A DNA stretch of 64,000 nt. Origin: an uncultured Blautia sp. GTDB taxonomy: Bacteria; Bacillota; Clostridia; Lachnospirales; Lachnospiraceae. Below are positions 55,513-63,884 of this stretch, piece after piece. Location of the stretch: contig URXG01000005.1 in NCBI GenBank assembly GCA_900551715.1, positions 1 to 64,000 on the forward strand, written 5' to 3'. Each line of letters begins with the position of its first letter. The first letter of the stretch is position 1. Under the pieces are notes generated by a model. That model was not told the origin of the DNA, searched no databases, and saw nothing but the letters and a program-made list of their open reading frames with translations. Both the position numbers and the translations under genes were made by a program.

Positions 55513-55869
55513 TTATTTTTTCATCTGAGGTTTGAAGATCAGACTTGCAAGATAAGAGAAAATAAGTGCAGCAGATACGCCGGTGGCACAGGCAGTAAAT
55601 CCTCCTGTAAAAAGGCCCAGAAAGCCATCTTGGTCAATGGCTTTTTTTATACCTTTCCAGAGAACCTGCCCGAATCCAAGAAGTGGCACAGTAGCACCTG
55701 CACCTGCAAATTCTGAAATCGGTTCATAAATCCCCAGAGCACTTAAGAATACACCGCCGGTAACGAGAAGTACCATGACCCTTCCCGGGAGAAGCTTTGT
55801 TTTGTCCAGAAGAATCTGTACAAGGGCACAGATAAGCCCGCCTATAATAAATGCACGAAAATAATCCAT
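55513..55869 (-). CDS. spoVAE: Stage V sporulation protein AE
   Basis: A 118-residue membrane protein with about four helices and the motifs GGLICALVQILLDKTKLLPGRVMV and FAGAGATVPLLGFG. It corresponds to SpoVAEb of Bacillus, a core membrane part of the dipicolinate channel. It lies between spoVAD and spoVAA on the minus strand. Confidence 0.93.
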   Translation of the reverse strand: MDYFRAFIIGGLICALVQILLDKTKLLPGRVMVLLVTGGVFLSALGIYEPISEFAGAGATVPLLGFGQVLWKGIKKAIDQDGFLGLFTGGFTACATGVSAALIFSYLASLIFKPQMKK

Positions 55870-55890
55870 AAGAAACTCCTTTTGTGTATT

Positions 55891-56964
55891 TTATTGAGAA
55901 AGCAGGATCTGCTGGATCACCAGACCATGGGCAATACCGGGAATGGATTCTCCTTCGTTATAACTGACTTTGGAAAGCATGGCTCCGGTAGGCACAAAAA
56001 GAACTTTTTTCCAGCTTCCGGTAAGGATGCGGGGAAGAATACAGGCTGCAAGTACCGAGGCGGCACACCCACATCCGCTTCCGCCGGAATGAGTGTCCTG
56101 AGTTTCATTATTGTAGATCATAAGTCCACAGTCCTGATGAATCATTCGGATATGAAGGTCTTTTTCTGACAACAGATCGAAAAGAATCCGCTGACCAACC
56201 ATGCCCAGGTCACCAGTGATCACTGCATCGTAATCTGAAGGAACTGTCTGGAAATCCTGGAAATGCTGCCAGATGGTGTCACATGCAGCAGGAGCCATAC
56301 ATCCGCCCATATTCATGGAATCCCGGAAACCATAATCAATTACTTTTCCGGTGGTGATCCCGGTGATGGCTGCACAGCAGTTCTTTTTTCTCAGAGGAAA
56401 AAACTCAGAATTTTCTGGCTGTGGCGGTGCACTTCCGATCACAAAAGCCCCGCTTCCGGTAACAGTCCAGGTGGCAGACAGCGGTCGCTGGCTTCCATAT
56501 CCCAACGGAAAACGAAATTCTTTTTCAGCAGTAGCAAAATGGCTAGAGGTAGCACAGAGAATATGCTCCCCATATCCGGCAGACACAGTGACTGCACCAA
56601 GAGACAGAGATTCACCTATGGTAGAACAGGCACCATAAAGCCCATAAAAAGGACGACCAATTTCTGCAATTCCAAAAGAAGAAGCAATGGTCTGCGCCAG
56701 GAGATCTCCGGCAAAGATCATTCTGATTTCAGAAGGGGTAAGTCCCGCTTTTTGGATGGCAAGAAGGGCTGCTTCTTTCTGCATGGTGCTTTCTGCATTT
56801 TCCCAGGTATCAGCACCAAATTTTGCATCCTGACTGACCTGGTCAAAAAAGCCACCCAGTGGTCCGTTTCCTTCTTTTTCACCTACAATAGATGCTGCAC
56901 TTTGTATAAAAACAGGTTCCGGAAAAGAGACACTTGCATTTCCCAAAGGTACACCTGACTTCAT
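55891..56964 (-). CDS. spoVAD: Stage V sporulation protein AD
   Basis: A 357-residue soluble thiolase-fold protein that binds dipicolinic acid on the spore inner membrane. Motifs include YGACSTIGESLSLGAVTVSAGYGEHILCATSSH and GGSGCGCAASVL. The minus-strand ATG at 56964 overlaps the spoVAC stop (ATGA) after TGGAGGTG, so it is preferred to an upstream ATG. Confidence 0.95.
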   Translation of the reverse strand: MKSGVPLGNASVSFPEPVFIQSAASIVGEKEGNGPLGGFFDQVSQDAKFGADTWENAESTMQKEAALLAIQKAGLTPSEIRMIFAGDLLAQTIASSFGIAEIGRPFYGLYGACSTIGESLSLGAVTVSAGYGEHILCATSSHFATAEKEFRFPLGYGSQRPLSATWTVTGSGAFVIGSAPPQPENSEFFPLRKKNCCAAITGITTGKVIDYGFRDSMNMGGCMAPAACDTIWQHFQDFQTVPSDYDAVITGDLGMVGQRILFDLLSEKDLHIRMIHQDCGLMIYNNETQDTHSGGSGCGCAASVLAACILPRILTGSWKKVLFVPTGAMLSKVSYNEGESIPGIAHGLVIQQILLSQ

Positions 56965-57431
56965 CCGATCACCTCCAGTAATTTCAGAATATAATAGATT
57001 ACGCCGGTACACCAGGAACTTAAGATTCCATAGAGGATTACAGGACCTGCGATAGTAAAGATTTTACAGCCAATACCAAAAACCTGTCCTTCTGCCTGAA
57101 ATTCAATGGCGGAAGCTGCCACAGAGTTGGCAAAGCCTGTAATGGGAACCAGTCCGCCTGCACCGCCAAACTTTCCGATACGAGGATAGAGGTTCAGCCC
57201 TGTTAGGATTACGCTGGACAGGATCAGTATCAGAGAGCACCAGTTTCCGGCAGCTTCTCTGTCAGCCCCCATTCCCATGGCACTGTTGAGGATCAGCTGA
57301 CCTATAGTGCAGATAATGCCACCTGTCAGAAAGGCTTTTGCCATATTCAGGGGCAGACTGTGGGTAGGAGTGATTTTTTTTACATATTCCTGATATTTTT
57401 TTTGCTTTTGCTGTTGCGATTTTGTAGTCAT
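56961..57431 (-). CDS. spoVAC: Stage V sporulation protein AC
   Basis: A 156-residue membrane protein with about four helices. The motif YQEYVKKITPTHSLPLNMAKAFLTGG is diagnostic of SpoVAC, as is KFGGAGGLVPITGFANS. In Bacillus it acts as a mechanosensitive channel for dipicolinate release at germination. The ATG at 57431 follows CAGGAG; 30 upstream codons in the same frame are probably not translated. Confidence 0.95.
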   Translation of the reverse strand: MTTKSQQQKQKKYQEYVKKITPTHSLPLNMAKAFLTGGIICTIGQLILNSAMGMGADREAAGNWCSLILILSSVILTGLNLYPRIGKFGGAGGLVPITGFANSVAASAIEFQAEGQVFGIGCKIFTIAGPVILYGILSSWCTGVIYYILKLLEVIG

Positions 57432-57530
57432 AAACAATCTCCTGATATAAAATGCAGAAATATGCAGATTTCTTTTGACTTTTGGCTTTTTTCTGCATAT
57501 AATGTTGGTTAACGCTGTCACATCGGCAGT

Positions 57531-57947
57531 TCAGAGGGTGTTCCAGTAATAAAAAAGCAGAGAGCCGGTGCATTTTCCGGCTGCAATGGCAATGATAATG
57601 GCAGCAAAGCCTTCTGCAAGACGGATTCTGCGGAAGAATACAGGAAATACATCTGCAACTTCTGCCAGAGCCAGGATCCAGCCACCTAAAAAGATCCCGG
57701 AAAATAATCCGTAGAGGATCAGAAAAAGAGATCCGGCAGGAAATGGAATATGAAACAGGTACATCAGGTTACCGGAGAATATTCCGACCAGTGTCATGTT
57801 TTCATAAAGAAGGATCTGATCAGCGGTGTGCGTGATCCCGGCATAGCGGGGAACAATAGAAAGACCGATCATAAGTCCCACAACGCCACCGGCAATGACG
57901 ACGCCGGAGCAGAGCCCGACAAATCCCATAAAAATCTGCTGCCACAT
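57531..57947 (-). CDS. spoVAB: Stage V sporulation protein AB
   Basis: A 138-residue membrane protein with about four hydrophobic segments. The segments GLCSGVVIAGGVVGLMIGLSIVPRYAG and EVADVFPVFFRRIRL match SpoVAB. It is the first gene of the minus-strand spoVA operon, with AAAGGAG before the ATG and a sigma-G-like promoter upstream. Confidence 0.85.
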   Translation of the reverse strand: MWQQIFMGFVGLCSGVVIAGGVVGLMIGLSIVPRYAGITHTADQILLYENMTLVGIFSGNLMYLFHIPFPAGSLFLILYGLFSGIFLGGWILALAEVADVFPVFFRRIRLAEGFAAIIIAIAAGKCTGSLLFYYWNTL

Positions 57948-57991
57948 AAGATACTCCTTTGAATCAGAAACAATGGTTGCTGTTCATAGAG

Positions 57992-58021
57992 TATTATGTC
58001 TGCTTTTCTGTAAAAAATACA
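57992..58021 (-). promoter_or_regulatory. Candidate sigma-G promoter of the spoVA operon
   Basis: On the minus strand TGTATT (58021-58016) is followed after 17 bases by CATAATA (57998-57992). This matches the sigma-G consensus TGMATR-N17/18-CATWMTA except for the last -35 base, and sits about 45 bases before spoVAB. Confidence 0.65.
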
Positions 58022-58047
58022 TGAATTCTAAAAAAACTATGAAAACC

Positions 58048-58076
58048 TGTACTTTTTCAGTGGCGGATAGTATAAT
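58048..58076 (+). promoter_or_regulatory. tcdA promoter
   Basis: TGTACT (58048-58053), a 17-base spacer and TATAAT (58071-58076), divergent from the spoVA promoter. Confidence 0.5.
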
Positions 58077-58119
58077 AAAATGATGTAGTAAGTAGGATAG
58101 AGCATAAGGAGGTTTACGG

Positions 58120-58845
58120 ATGTATGACGCATATTCCCGTATGGAAGTACTGCTTGGTAAAAAAGGCGTAAACTGCCTTGGCAGTGCCAAAATAGCTGTT
58201 TTTGGGCTCGGGGGAGCTGGTTCGTATGTGGTAGAGGCCCTTGCGAGATGTGGTGTGGGTAGCCTGACTCTGGTGGATCCGGAGACTGTCTCGATGACGA
58301 ATATCAATCGTCAGCTTTATGCCCTGCATACAACGGTAGGGCAGAAGAAGGTTCAGATTGCCAAAGAGCGCATACGGGATATAGATGAGGATATTCTGGT
58401 CCATACTTATGAAACTTTTTATAATAAAGATACTGCAGGGATGTTTGATCTCAGGTCTTATGATTATATTGTGGATGCCACAGATACCATAGATTCCAAG
58501 ATCCTGCTGATAGAGATGGCTCACAGGGCAGGGGTTCCGGTAATTTCCTGCATGGCAACAGAAAATAAGATCAATCCATCCAGATTTGAGATTGCAGATA
58601 TCTCCAAGATTGCCAAGAATCCCACAGTAAAGAGAATGCGTGCAGAGTTGCGCAAACAGGGGATTCGCAAAGTAAAAGTATTGTATTCCAGGGAGAAACC
58701 CAATAAGATACTTGAGCTGAAAAGAAGAAAAGAAGCGCAGGGTGAGAACGGAAGTATTTCTTTTGTTCCTGGTGTGGCAGGTCTTTTGATCGCCGGGGAA
58801 GTAGTACGGGACATCCTTCGCAAAAACATCAAAAATATCAGATAA
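58120..58845 (+). CDS. tcdA: tRNA threonylcarbamoyladenosine dehydratase
   Basis: A 241-residue E1-like (ThiF/MoeB fold) ATP-dependent enzyme that cyclises t6A37 of tRNA to ct6A. The nucleotide-binding motif GLGGAGSYVVEALARCGVG (about 30-48) is followed by LVDPETVSMTNINRQ, DATDTIDSKI and ISCMATENKINP. The ATG follows AAGGAGG. It is probably followed by murB in the same transcript, as only 37 bases separate them. Confidence 0.93.
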   Translation: MYDAYSRMEVLLGKKGVNCLGSAKIAVFGLGGAGSYVVEALARCGVGSLTLVDPETVSMTNINRQLYALHTTVGQKKVQIAKERIRDIDEDILVHTYETFYNKDTAGMFDLRSYDYIVDATDTIDSKILLIEMAHRAGVPVISCMATENKINPSRFEIADISKIAKNPTVKRMRAELRKQGIRKVKVLYSREKPNKILELKRRKEAQGENGSISFVPGVAGLLIAGEVVRDILRKNIKNIR

Positions 58846-58882
58846 TCATAAAATATCAAATAGAAAGATAGAGGAAAAATCT

Positions 58883-59803
58883 TTGAACGAAGCAGTAAAA
58901 CAGAAATTCTGCCAGGTTCTGGGAAAAGAACAGGTCTTGTTTGAAGAACCTATGAAATCCCATACTACATTCCGCATTGGCGGTCCGGCAGAAGTTTTTA
59001 TCATGCCAAAATCAATAAAACAGGTTCAGATGGCAGTTAAGATATGTCAGGAAGAACAGATTCCTTATTTTATACTTGGAAACGGAAGTAATCTTCTTGT
59101 TAGCGACAGAGGATACCGGGGTGTGATCATCCAGATGGACCGTAACATGGGCGAGATCCAGGTAGAGGGAACAGAAATCCAGGCAGCAGCAGGAGCACTT
59201 CTTTCTTCTATTGCTGTGGCAGCTAGAAGAGAGTCTCTTACGGGATTTGAGTTTGCAGGAGGTATTCCGGGCACTTTAGGAGGGGCTGTTGTTATGAATG
59301 CCGGTGCCTATGGTGGTGAAATAAAAGATGTTCTGAAAGAAGTTACTGTCATGGATGGTGACGGAAAGATCTTCACTCTTCCGGCGTCAGAACTGGAGAT
59401 GGGATACCGTACCAGCATCATAAAGACAGCCGGTTATCTGGTCCTTTCTGCAAGAATCACCCTTTCCAGAGGAAAAGAAGAAGATATCAAAGCCAGAACA
59501 AGAGAACTCAGTGAGATGCGTACACAGAAGCAGCCGCTGGATTATCCAAGTGCAGGCAGCACCTTCAAAAGACCAGAAGGGTATTTTGCAGGAAAGCTGA
59601 TCATGGACAGCGGTCTCAGAGGATATTCTGTAGGCGGTGCCATGGTTTCTGAGAAACACTGCGGATTTGTGATCAATAAAGGCAATGCCACAGCAGAGGA
59701 TGTGGTAAGTCTTATGAAACATGTGACGGAAGTGGTTCAGGAAAAATACGGTGTAACTCTGGAACCGGAAGTGAAATTCCTGGGAGAGTTTGACGGGAGA
59801 TAA
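58883..59803 (+). CDS. murB: UDP-N-acetylenolpyruvoylglucosamine reductase
   Basis: A 306-residue flavoenzyme of peptidoglycan precursor synthesis. The FAD-binding region has LGNGSNLLVSD and GFEFAGGIPGTLGGAVVMNAGAYGG. The catalytic Ser lies in YPSAGSTFKRP and the C-terminal Glu in LEPEVKFLG. The start is TTG at 58883 after GAGGAA. It heads the murB-rapZ-whiA-HPr-like run, with two bases before rapZ. Confidence 0.96.
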   Translation: MNEAVKQKFCQVLGKEQVLFEEPMKSHTTFRIGGPAEVFIMPKSIKQVQMAVKICQEEQIPYFILGNGSNLLVSDRGYRGVIIQMDRNMGEIQVEGTEIQAAAGALLSSIAVAARRESLTGFEFAGGIPGTLGGAVVMNAGAYGGEIKDVLKEVTVMDGDGKIFTLPASELEMGYRTSIIKTAGYLVLSARITLSRGKEEDIKARTRELSEMRTQKQPLDYPSAGSTFKRPEGYFAGKLIMDSGLRGYSVGGAMVSEKHCGFVINKGNATAEDVVSLMKHVTEVVQEKYGVTLEPEVKFLGEFDGR

Positions 59804-59805
59804 AG

Positions 59806-60684
59806 ATGCGTCTGGTAATTGTAACAGGACTGTCAGGAGCCGGTAAGTCTACAGCACTGAAGATGCTGGAAGACGACAGATATTTCTGTGTGGATAATCT
59901 GCCGGTTCCGCTGATGAACAAGTTTGTATCATTGATGACAGGTGCAAAAGAAGAAGAAATACAGAATGCAGCTATTGGCGTTGATGCCAGAAGTGGTCCT
60001 TCTCTGGAAGAACTTTCTGCTGTACTGGATCAGCTGAAGGCAGAAGGTCACAAGACAGAGATCCTTTTTCTGGATGCAGATGACAAAGTTCTGGTAAAAA
60101 GATACAAAGAAACAAGAAGAAGCCATCCGCTGGCTATGAACGGAAGAGTGGATGATGGTATCCTGAAGGAACGTCAGATCATGAAGTTCCTGAAAGACCG
60201 GGCAGATTATATTATTGATACCACACATCTTCTTACAAGAGAACTGAAGAAAGAGATCGACAATATTTTTGTGGACAATGGAAGGTTCAGTAATATGATG
60301 ATCTCAGTTTTGTCCTTTGGTTTCAAGTACGGAATTCCAGAAGACGCTGACCTTGTGTTTGATGTGAGATTTCTGCCTAATCCGTATTATGTGGATGAGC
60401 TGAGACCTCAGACTGGTATGGATGAGGGTGTTTTTCAATATGTAATGAATAATGATACAGCCAGAGAGTTTGCAACAAGGCTTGTGGATATGGTGGAATT
60501 TCTGATTCCCAACTACGCAAAAGAAGGCAAAACAAGCCTTGTGATCGGAATTGGCTGTACCGGCGGAAAGCATCGTTCTGTAACCCTTGCCAGAGTTCTC
60601 TACGAGAAACTTCTGGAAACAAGGGAATATGGAGTGAGACTGGAACACAGGGATATCGGTAAGGATTCCGTTTACAGAAAATAA
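59806..60684 (+). CDS. rapZ: RNase adaptor/nucleotide-binding protein RapZ (YvcJ)
   Basis: A 292-residue protein with an N-terminal P-loop GLSGAGKST (residues 7-15) and the C-terminal RapZ domain (FGFKYGIPEDADLVFDVRFLPNPYY, GIGCTGGKHRSVTLA). In E. coli it steers an RNase to the glmS-regulating RNA; in Firmicutes (YvcJ) its exact role is less clear. In Bacillus the next gene is glmR (yvcK), which is missing here; whiA follows directly. Confidence 0.95.
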   Translation: MRLVIVTGLSGAGKSTALKMLEDDRYFCVDNLPVPLMNKFVSLMTGAKEEEIQNAAIGVDARSGPSLEELSAVLDQLKAEGHKTEILFLDADDKVLVKRYKETRRSHPLAMNGRVDDGILKERQIMKFLKDRADYIIDTTHLLTRELKKEIDNIFVDNGRFSNMMISVLSFGFKYGIPEDADLVFDVRFLPNPYYVDELRPQTGMDEGVFQYVMNNDTAREFATRLVDMVEFLIPNYAKEGKTSLVIGIGCTGGKHRSVTLARVLYEKLLETREYGVRLEHRDIGKDSVYRK

Positions 60685-60704
60685 CAGGAACAGGAGATTG
60701 GAAA

Positions 60705-61652
60705 TTGTCTTTTTCGGGGATGGTGAAAGAAGAACTTTCCAGACAGGTAGGAACCGCAAGACACTGCAGAATTGCAGAAACAGCAGCTCTGCTCAGTGCC
60801 TGTGGCAAAATGTCCGCAGAAGGTCATCTGAAATTTCAGACAGAAAATGAAGCTGTTGTAAGAAAGTACTTTACATTGCTCAAAAAAACCTTTAATATAG
60901 ATACAGCAGTATGTATCCATGAAAGCCGCCGGCTGAAAAAGGGAACTGTTTATTATGTGGGAATAACAGATCCGGTTCAGGTGAAAAATGTACTTCAGGG
61001 AATGAAGCTTTCGGTGGATAACACAGACGGAGAAACGTTATATGCAGGGAACAGTCTGATCATTCAGCAGAGTTGCTGCAAAAGGGCGTTTATCCGGGGG
61101 GCTTTTCTTGCATCCGGTTCGATCAGTGATCCTGAGAAGGGATATCATTTTGAGATTGTAAGTCCTGATGAAAGAAAGGCAAAACAGTTACAGGAGCTAA
61201 TTCGCAGTTTCCAGATAGATGCCAAGATTGTTCTGCGCAAGAAAGTGCATGTGGTCTATGTGAAGGAAGGTGCGCAGATTGTTGATATGCTTGCAGTGAT
61301 GGAAGCAAATGTGGCACTGATGAATCTGGAGAATATACGTATTCTTAAAGAAATGCGTAATTCAGTGAACCGAAAGGTTAATTGTGAAACAGCGAATATT
61401 AATAAGACGGTGAATGCAGCAGTGAAGCAGATTGAAGACATCAGACTGATCGAGAGCAGGACGGGACTCCGGAATCTCAGCGAAGGTCTGGCAGAAATCG
61501 CAGAACTGAGATTGCAGTATCCGGAGGCAACACTAAAAGAATTAGGGATGATGTTAAATCCGCAGGTAGGCAAGTCAGGGGTAAATCACCGCTTAAGAAA
61601 ATTAAGCGAGATAGCAGATGGGCTGCGGATGAACAAGGAGGATTTATTATGA
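60705..61652 (+). CDS. whiA: WhiA-family DNA-binding protein
   Basis: A 315-residue protein with an N-terminal LAGLIDADG-like domain (about 1-200, KRAFIRGAFLASGSISDPEKGYH) and a C-terminal HTH (PEATLKELGMMLNPQVGKSGVNHRLRKLSEIAD). It takes part in cell division and chromosome segregation in Firmicutes and acts as a sporulation regulator in Streptomyces. The start is TTG at 60705, after CAGGAG. It overlaps the HPr-like gene by four bases (ATGA). Confidence 0.96.
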   Translation: MSFSGMVKEELSRQVGTARHCRIAETAALLSACGKMSAEGHLKFQTENEAVVRKYFTLLKKTFNIDTAVCIHESRRLKKGTVYYVGITDPVQVKNVLQGMKLSVDNTDGETLYAGNSLIIQQSCCKRAFIRGAFLASGSISDPEKGYHFEIVSPDERKAKQLQELIRSFQIDAKIVLRKKVHVVYVKEGAQIVDMLAVMEANVALMNLENIRILKEMRNSVNRKVNCETANINKTVNAAVKQIEDIRLIESRTGLRNLSEGLAEIAELRLQYPEATLKELGMMLNPQVGKSGVNHRLRKLSEIADGLRMNKEDLL

Positions 61653-61906
61653 TTAAAAAGCCAATCACGATTCAACTGTCAACAGGTCTTGAGGCACGTC
61701 CGGTTGCTCAGCTGGTACAGGTGGCTAGCCAGTTTAACAGTGAGATATATGTTGAGATTGGACAGAAAAAAGTAAATGCAAAGAGTATTATGGGGATGAT
61801 GACATTGGGGCTGGACTCCGGAGAGCAGATCACCCTTTCCGCTAATGGTGAGGATGAGGAGGCCGCTATGACAAGTATAGAGAAATATCTGAGTAACAAT
61901 CAGTAA
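61649..61906 (+). CDS. HPr-like protein with Glu15, Crh-like
   Basis: An 85-residue HPr-fold protein. The phosphotransfer position reads GLEARP, so His15 is replaced by Glu15, while the regulatory Ser46 is present in AKSIMGMM. It cannot accept phosphate from enzyme I at position 15 but could be phosphorylated at Ser46 by HPr kinase. That is the situation in Bacillus Crh, which has Gln15 and is also encoded after whiA. It therefore probably acts in carbon catabolite repression or carbon-flux control rather than sugar transport. Confidence 0.88.
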   Translation: MIKKPITIQLSTGLEARPVAQLVQVASQFNSEIYVEIGQKKVNAKSIMGMMTLGLDSGEQITLSANGEDEEAAMTSIEKYLSNNQ

Positions 61907-61915
61907 ATAGCAGCG

Positions 61916-61963
61916 AAAGCATTGCGGCGGAAGAAGACCAGTTCCAAAGCAATGCTTTTTTCT
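61916..61963 (+). terminator. Terminator of the murB-crh operon
   Basis: AAAGCATTGC pairs with GCAATGCTTT, followed by further T. Confidence 0.88.
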
Positions 61964-61989
61964 TTTGGTTTCTTCTATATTAATATAAG

Positions 61990-62018
61990 TTGACCATGAT
62001 AAAAAAACAGGTTATAAT
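61990..62018 (+). promoter_or_regulatory. Promoter of the charged-tail membrane protein
   Basis: TTGACC (61990-61995), a 17-base spacer and TATAAT (62013-62018). Confidence 0.75.
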
Positions 62019-62112
62019 AAGAACACTTATGTTACTGAACGTTGTTGTGAAAAGCAACTGCTGAAAACAGTGACTGTATGAAGAATGAAGCGAATAAAGC
62101 GAGGGAGAACAA

Positions 62113-63189
62113 ATGTCAAAATTTTTAAAGTTTATAGTACATTTTGTTGTGATCTGCACGATTGCCTGTATTCTGGGTCTTGCGTTGCCACCTTTTTTCG
62201 GTATCAAGACAGTGATCGTTGACACATCAGAAAAAACCACAAACATGCAGTTTGGTTCCGTTACCTATGCCATTCCGGTGAAAACAGTTGAGGTATCACC
62301 TGGAACTCCGATTCTGGTGCAGAAGGACGGACAGACTTACCGTTATAATCTGTTATCTGTAAATACCAGCGACCAGACAGGAATCGCAGTAGACCCTACA
62401 GGTTCCATTCAGGAAAACATTAACGTGTCCGTAAAGAACTGGGTACAGAAGGTGGTTATTACAATACCTTTCATGGCATATTTCCTTGTGGCAACACAGA
62501 GTGTAGAGGGAATGATCGTCCTCGGTCTGGTGGTTCTGTTTCTGATCATCCTGTATGTGATCGCAGAGCTCTGCAAGAAAGATCCGGAAGAGGATTATGA
62601 ATACGAAGACGCCAGAGGCGACCGCAGACGTATCAAAACTGCAAAAGAACTTAAATTGGAAGAAAAAGCACGTGCCAAACAGATGAAACGTGAAGATAAA
62701 GAACTTCTTCATGGAGACAAAGAACGGAGAAAGCAGGCGCGCAAAGAAGAAAAGAAGAGCCGCAAGAAGATCCGGACAGGCGGCTTTGTAGATGAGATTT
62801 ATGAAGATGAACTGGAGGAGACATCTGTTCCGGAAAAACCAGATACCCGTCCTGCCAGTAACATGCAGGCGGCTGCAAGTGAGGCTCATGAGCTTCTTAA
62901 GAAAGAAATTGCAGCAGCAACTGCCGAAGAGGAACCGGCAGCAGAGGAAATCCGCCAGGAGACAGTTTCAGAAGTGATTCCTGAAGCGGAAGAACCGGTG
63001 GAAGCGACAGAACCGGAAGAACCGGTAGAAATAAAGAGACTGGCAATCCCCAGATATACAGCATCCCAGCTTGCAGACAAAGCCAGAAAGGCGGGGGATG
63101 CTCCGGATATTGTGAGGGATTCCATTACAAAAGTTACGCTTCTGGATTACTCAGATATCATTGGTGGAGACGAAGAAATAGAAGAATAA
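62113..63189 (+). CDS. Membrane protein with long charged cytoplasmic tail
   Basis: A 358-residue protein. One helix (about 5-28), an extracellular beta-rich domain (about 30-112) and two helices (about 115-155) are followed by about 200 residues of highly charged sequence. That tail is first basic (about 180-240), then Glu-rich (about 250-320). The topology recalls a signal peptidase I without its SGSM catalytic motif, but I see no active-site Ser/Lys pair. A folded patch near the end (IPRYTASQLADKARKAGDAPDIVRDSI) looks conserved. I do not recognise the function. Confidence 0.75.
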   Translation: MSKFLKFIVHFVVICTIACILGLALPPFFGIKTVIVDTSEKTTNMQFGSVTYAIPVKTVEVSPGTPILVQKDGQTYRYNLLSVNTSDQTGIAVDPTGSIQENINVSVKNWVQKVVITIPFMAYFLVATQSVEGMIVLGLVVLFLIILYVIAELCKKDPEEDYEYEDARGDRRRIKTAKELKLEEKARAKQMKREDKELLHGDKERRKQARKEEKKSRKKIRTGGFVDEIYEDELEETSVPEKPDTRPASNMQAAASEAHELLKKEIAAATAEEEPAAEEIRQETVSEVIPEAEEPVEATEPEEPVEIKRLAIPRYTASQLADKARKAGDAPDIVRDSITKVTLLDYSDIIGGDEEIEE

Positions 63190-63211
63190 TTGTATTTAAA
63201 AAAAAACAAAA

Positions 63212-63239
63212 AAAGCCCTTGCATTTTGCAGGGGCTTTG
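63212..63239 (+). terminator. Terminator before the S10 operon
   Basis: AAAGCCC plus TTGCA pairs with TGCAG plus GGGCTTT around a short T-rich loop. The T-run after the stem is short (TTTG). Confidence 0.65.
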
Positions 63240-63247
63240 TGTATACT
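63219..63247 (+). promoter_or_regulatory. S10 operon promoter nested in the terminator
   Basis: TTGCAT (63219-63224), a 17-base spacer and TATACT (63242-63247). The -35 box and most of the spacer are the preceding terminator hairpin. Confidence 0.65.
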
Positions 63248-63253
63248 AATATC

Positions 63254-63470
63254 TGCTGTGACATGATAGCTATGAAGCATGAGGTTGCCGCCTGAGAATG
63301 GCGGGTTTTCTGTGGAGCGAATGTCAAGTTAGGAAACTGACGACAAGTCACTGTACAAGTTCAGAAACCATCAACGGGATGGACGTGTGTAAAGAAGTCG
63401 AAAGACACACACGGAGATGTGTACAGTCGCCGCTTGTCGTACTGCATAATTGAGTACGAATAGGAGGAGA
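63254..63470 (+). ncRNA. Structured leader of the S10 ribosomal protein operon
   Basis: A leader of about 220 bases. ACGACAAG (63340-63347) pairs with CTTGTCGT (63435-63442), and CTGTACA (63351-63357) with TGTACAG (63422-63428). An inner hairpin CGTGTGT/ACACACG lies at 63384-63413, and a smaller CCGCC/GGCGG hairpin is near 63290-63306. Firmicute S10 operons are commonly controlled by ribosomal protein L4 binding the leader; whether this fold matches that class needs a covariance search. Confidence 0.6.
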
Positions 63471-63478
63471 CTTTTTTT

Positions 63479-63796
63479 ATGGCAAATCAGGTAATGAGAA
63501 TCACTTTAAAAGCTTATGATCATCAGTTAGTAGATGCATCAGCAGCAAAAATCATCGATACTGTTAAAAAGAATGGAGCAACTGTTAGTGGACCGGTTCC
63601 GCTTCCTACTAAGAAGGAAGTAGTTACAATCTTAAGAGCTGTTCACAAATACAAAGATTCCAGAGAGCAGTTTGAACAGAGAACTCATAAGAGACTGATC
63701 GATATCATGACCCCAACCCAGAAAACAGTTGACGCTCTGTCAAGACTGGAAATGCCGGCTGGTGTTCACATTGATATCAAAATGAAAAACAAATAA
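63479..63796 (+). CDS. rpsJ: 30S ribosomal protein S10
   Basis: A 105-residue S10 with the standard sequence [38 protein letters not shown] and the end [11 protein letters not shown]. It is a small-subunit protein and also the NusE partner of NusB in antitermination. AGGAGGAG precedes the ATG. It is the first gene of the S10 operon, with rplC following 88 bases later. Confidence 0.98.
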   Translation: MANQVMRITLKAYDHQLVDASAAKIIDTVKKNGATVSGPVPLPTKKEVVTILRAVHKYKDSREQFEQRTHKRLIDIMTPTQKTVDALSRLEMPAGVHIDIKMKNK

Positions 63797-63884
63797 TTAA
63801 TTTGTTTTTTGATATCCGAAAGGATATTTCAAAATAACTATATGATTGCCGAAACTGGTAATCCGCTATAAGGAGGAAGAAAGA

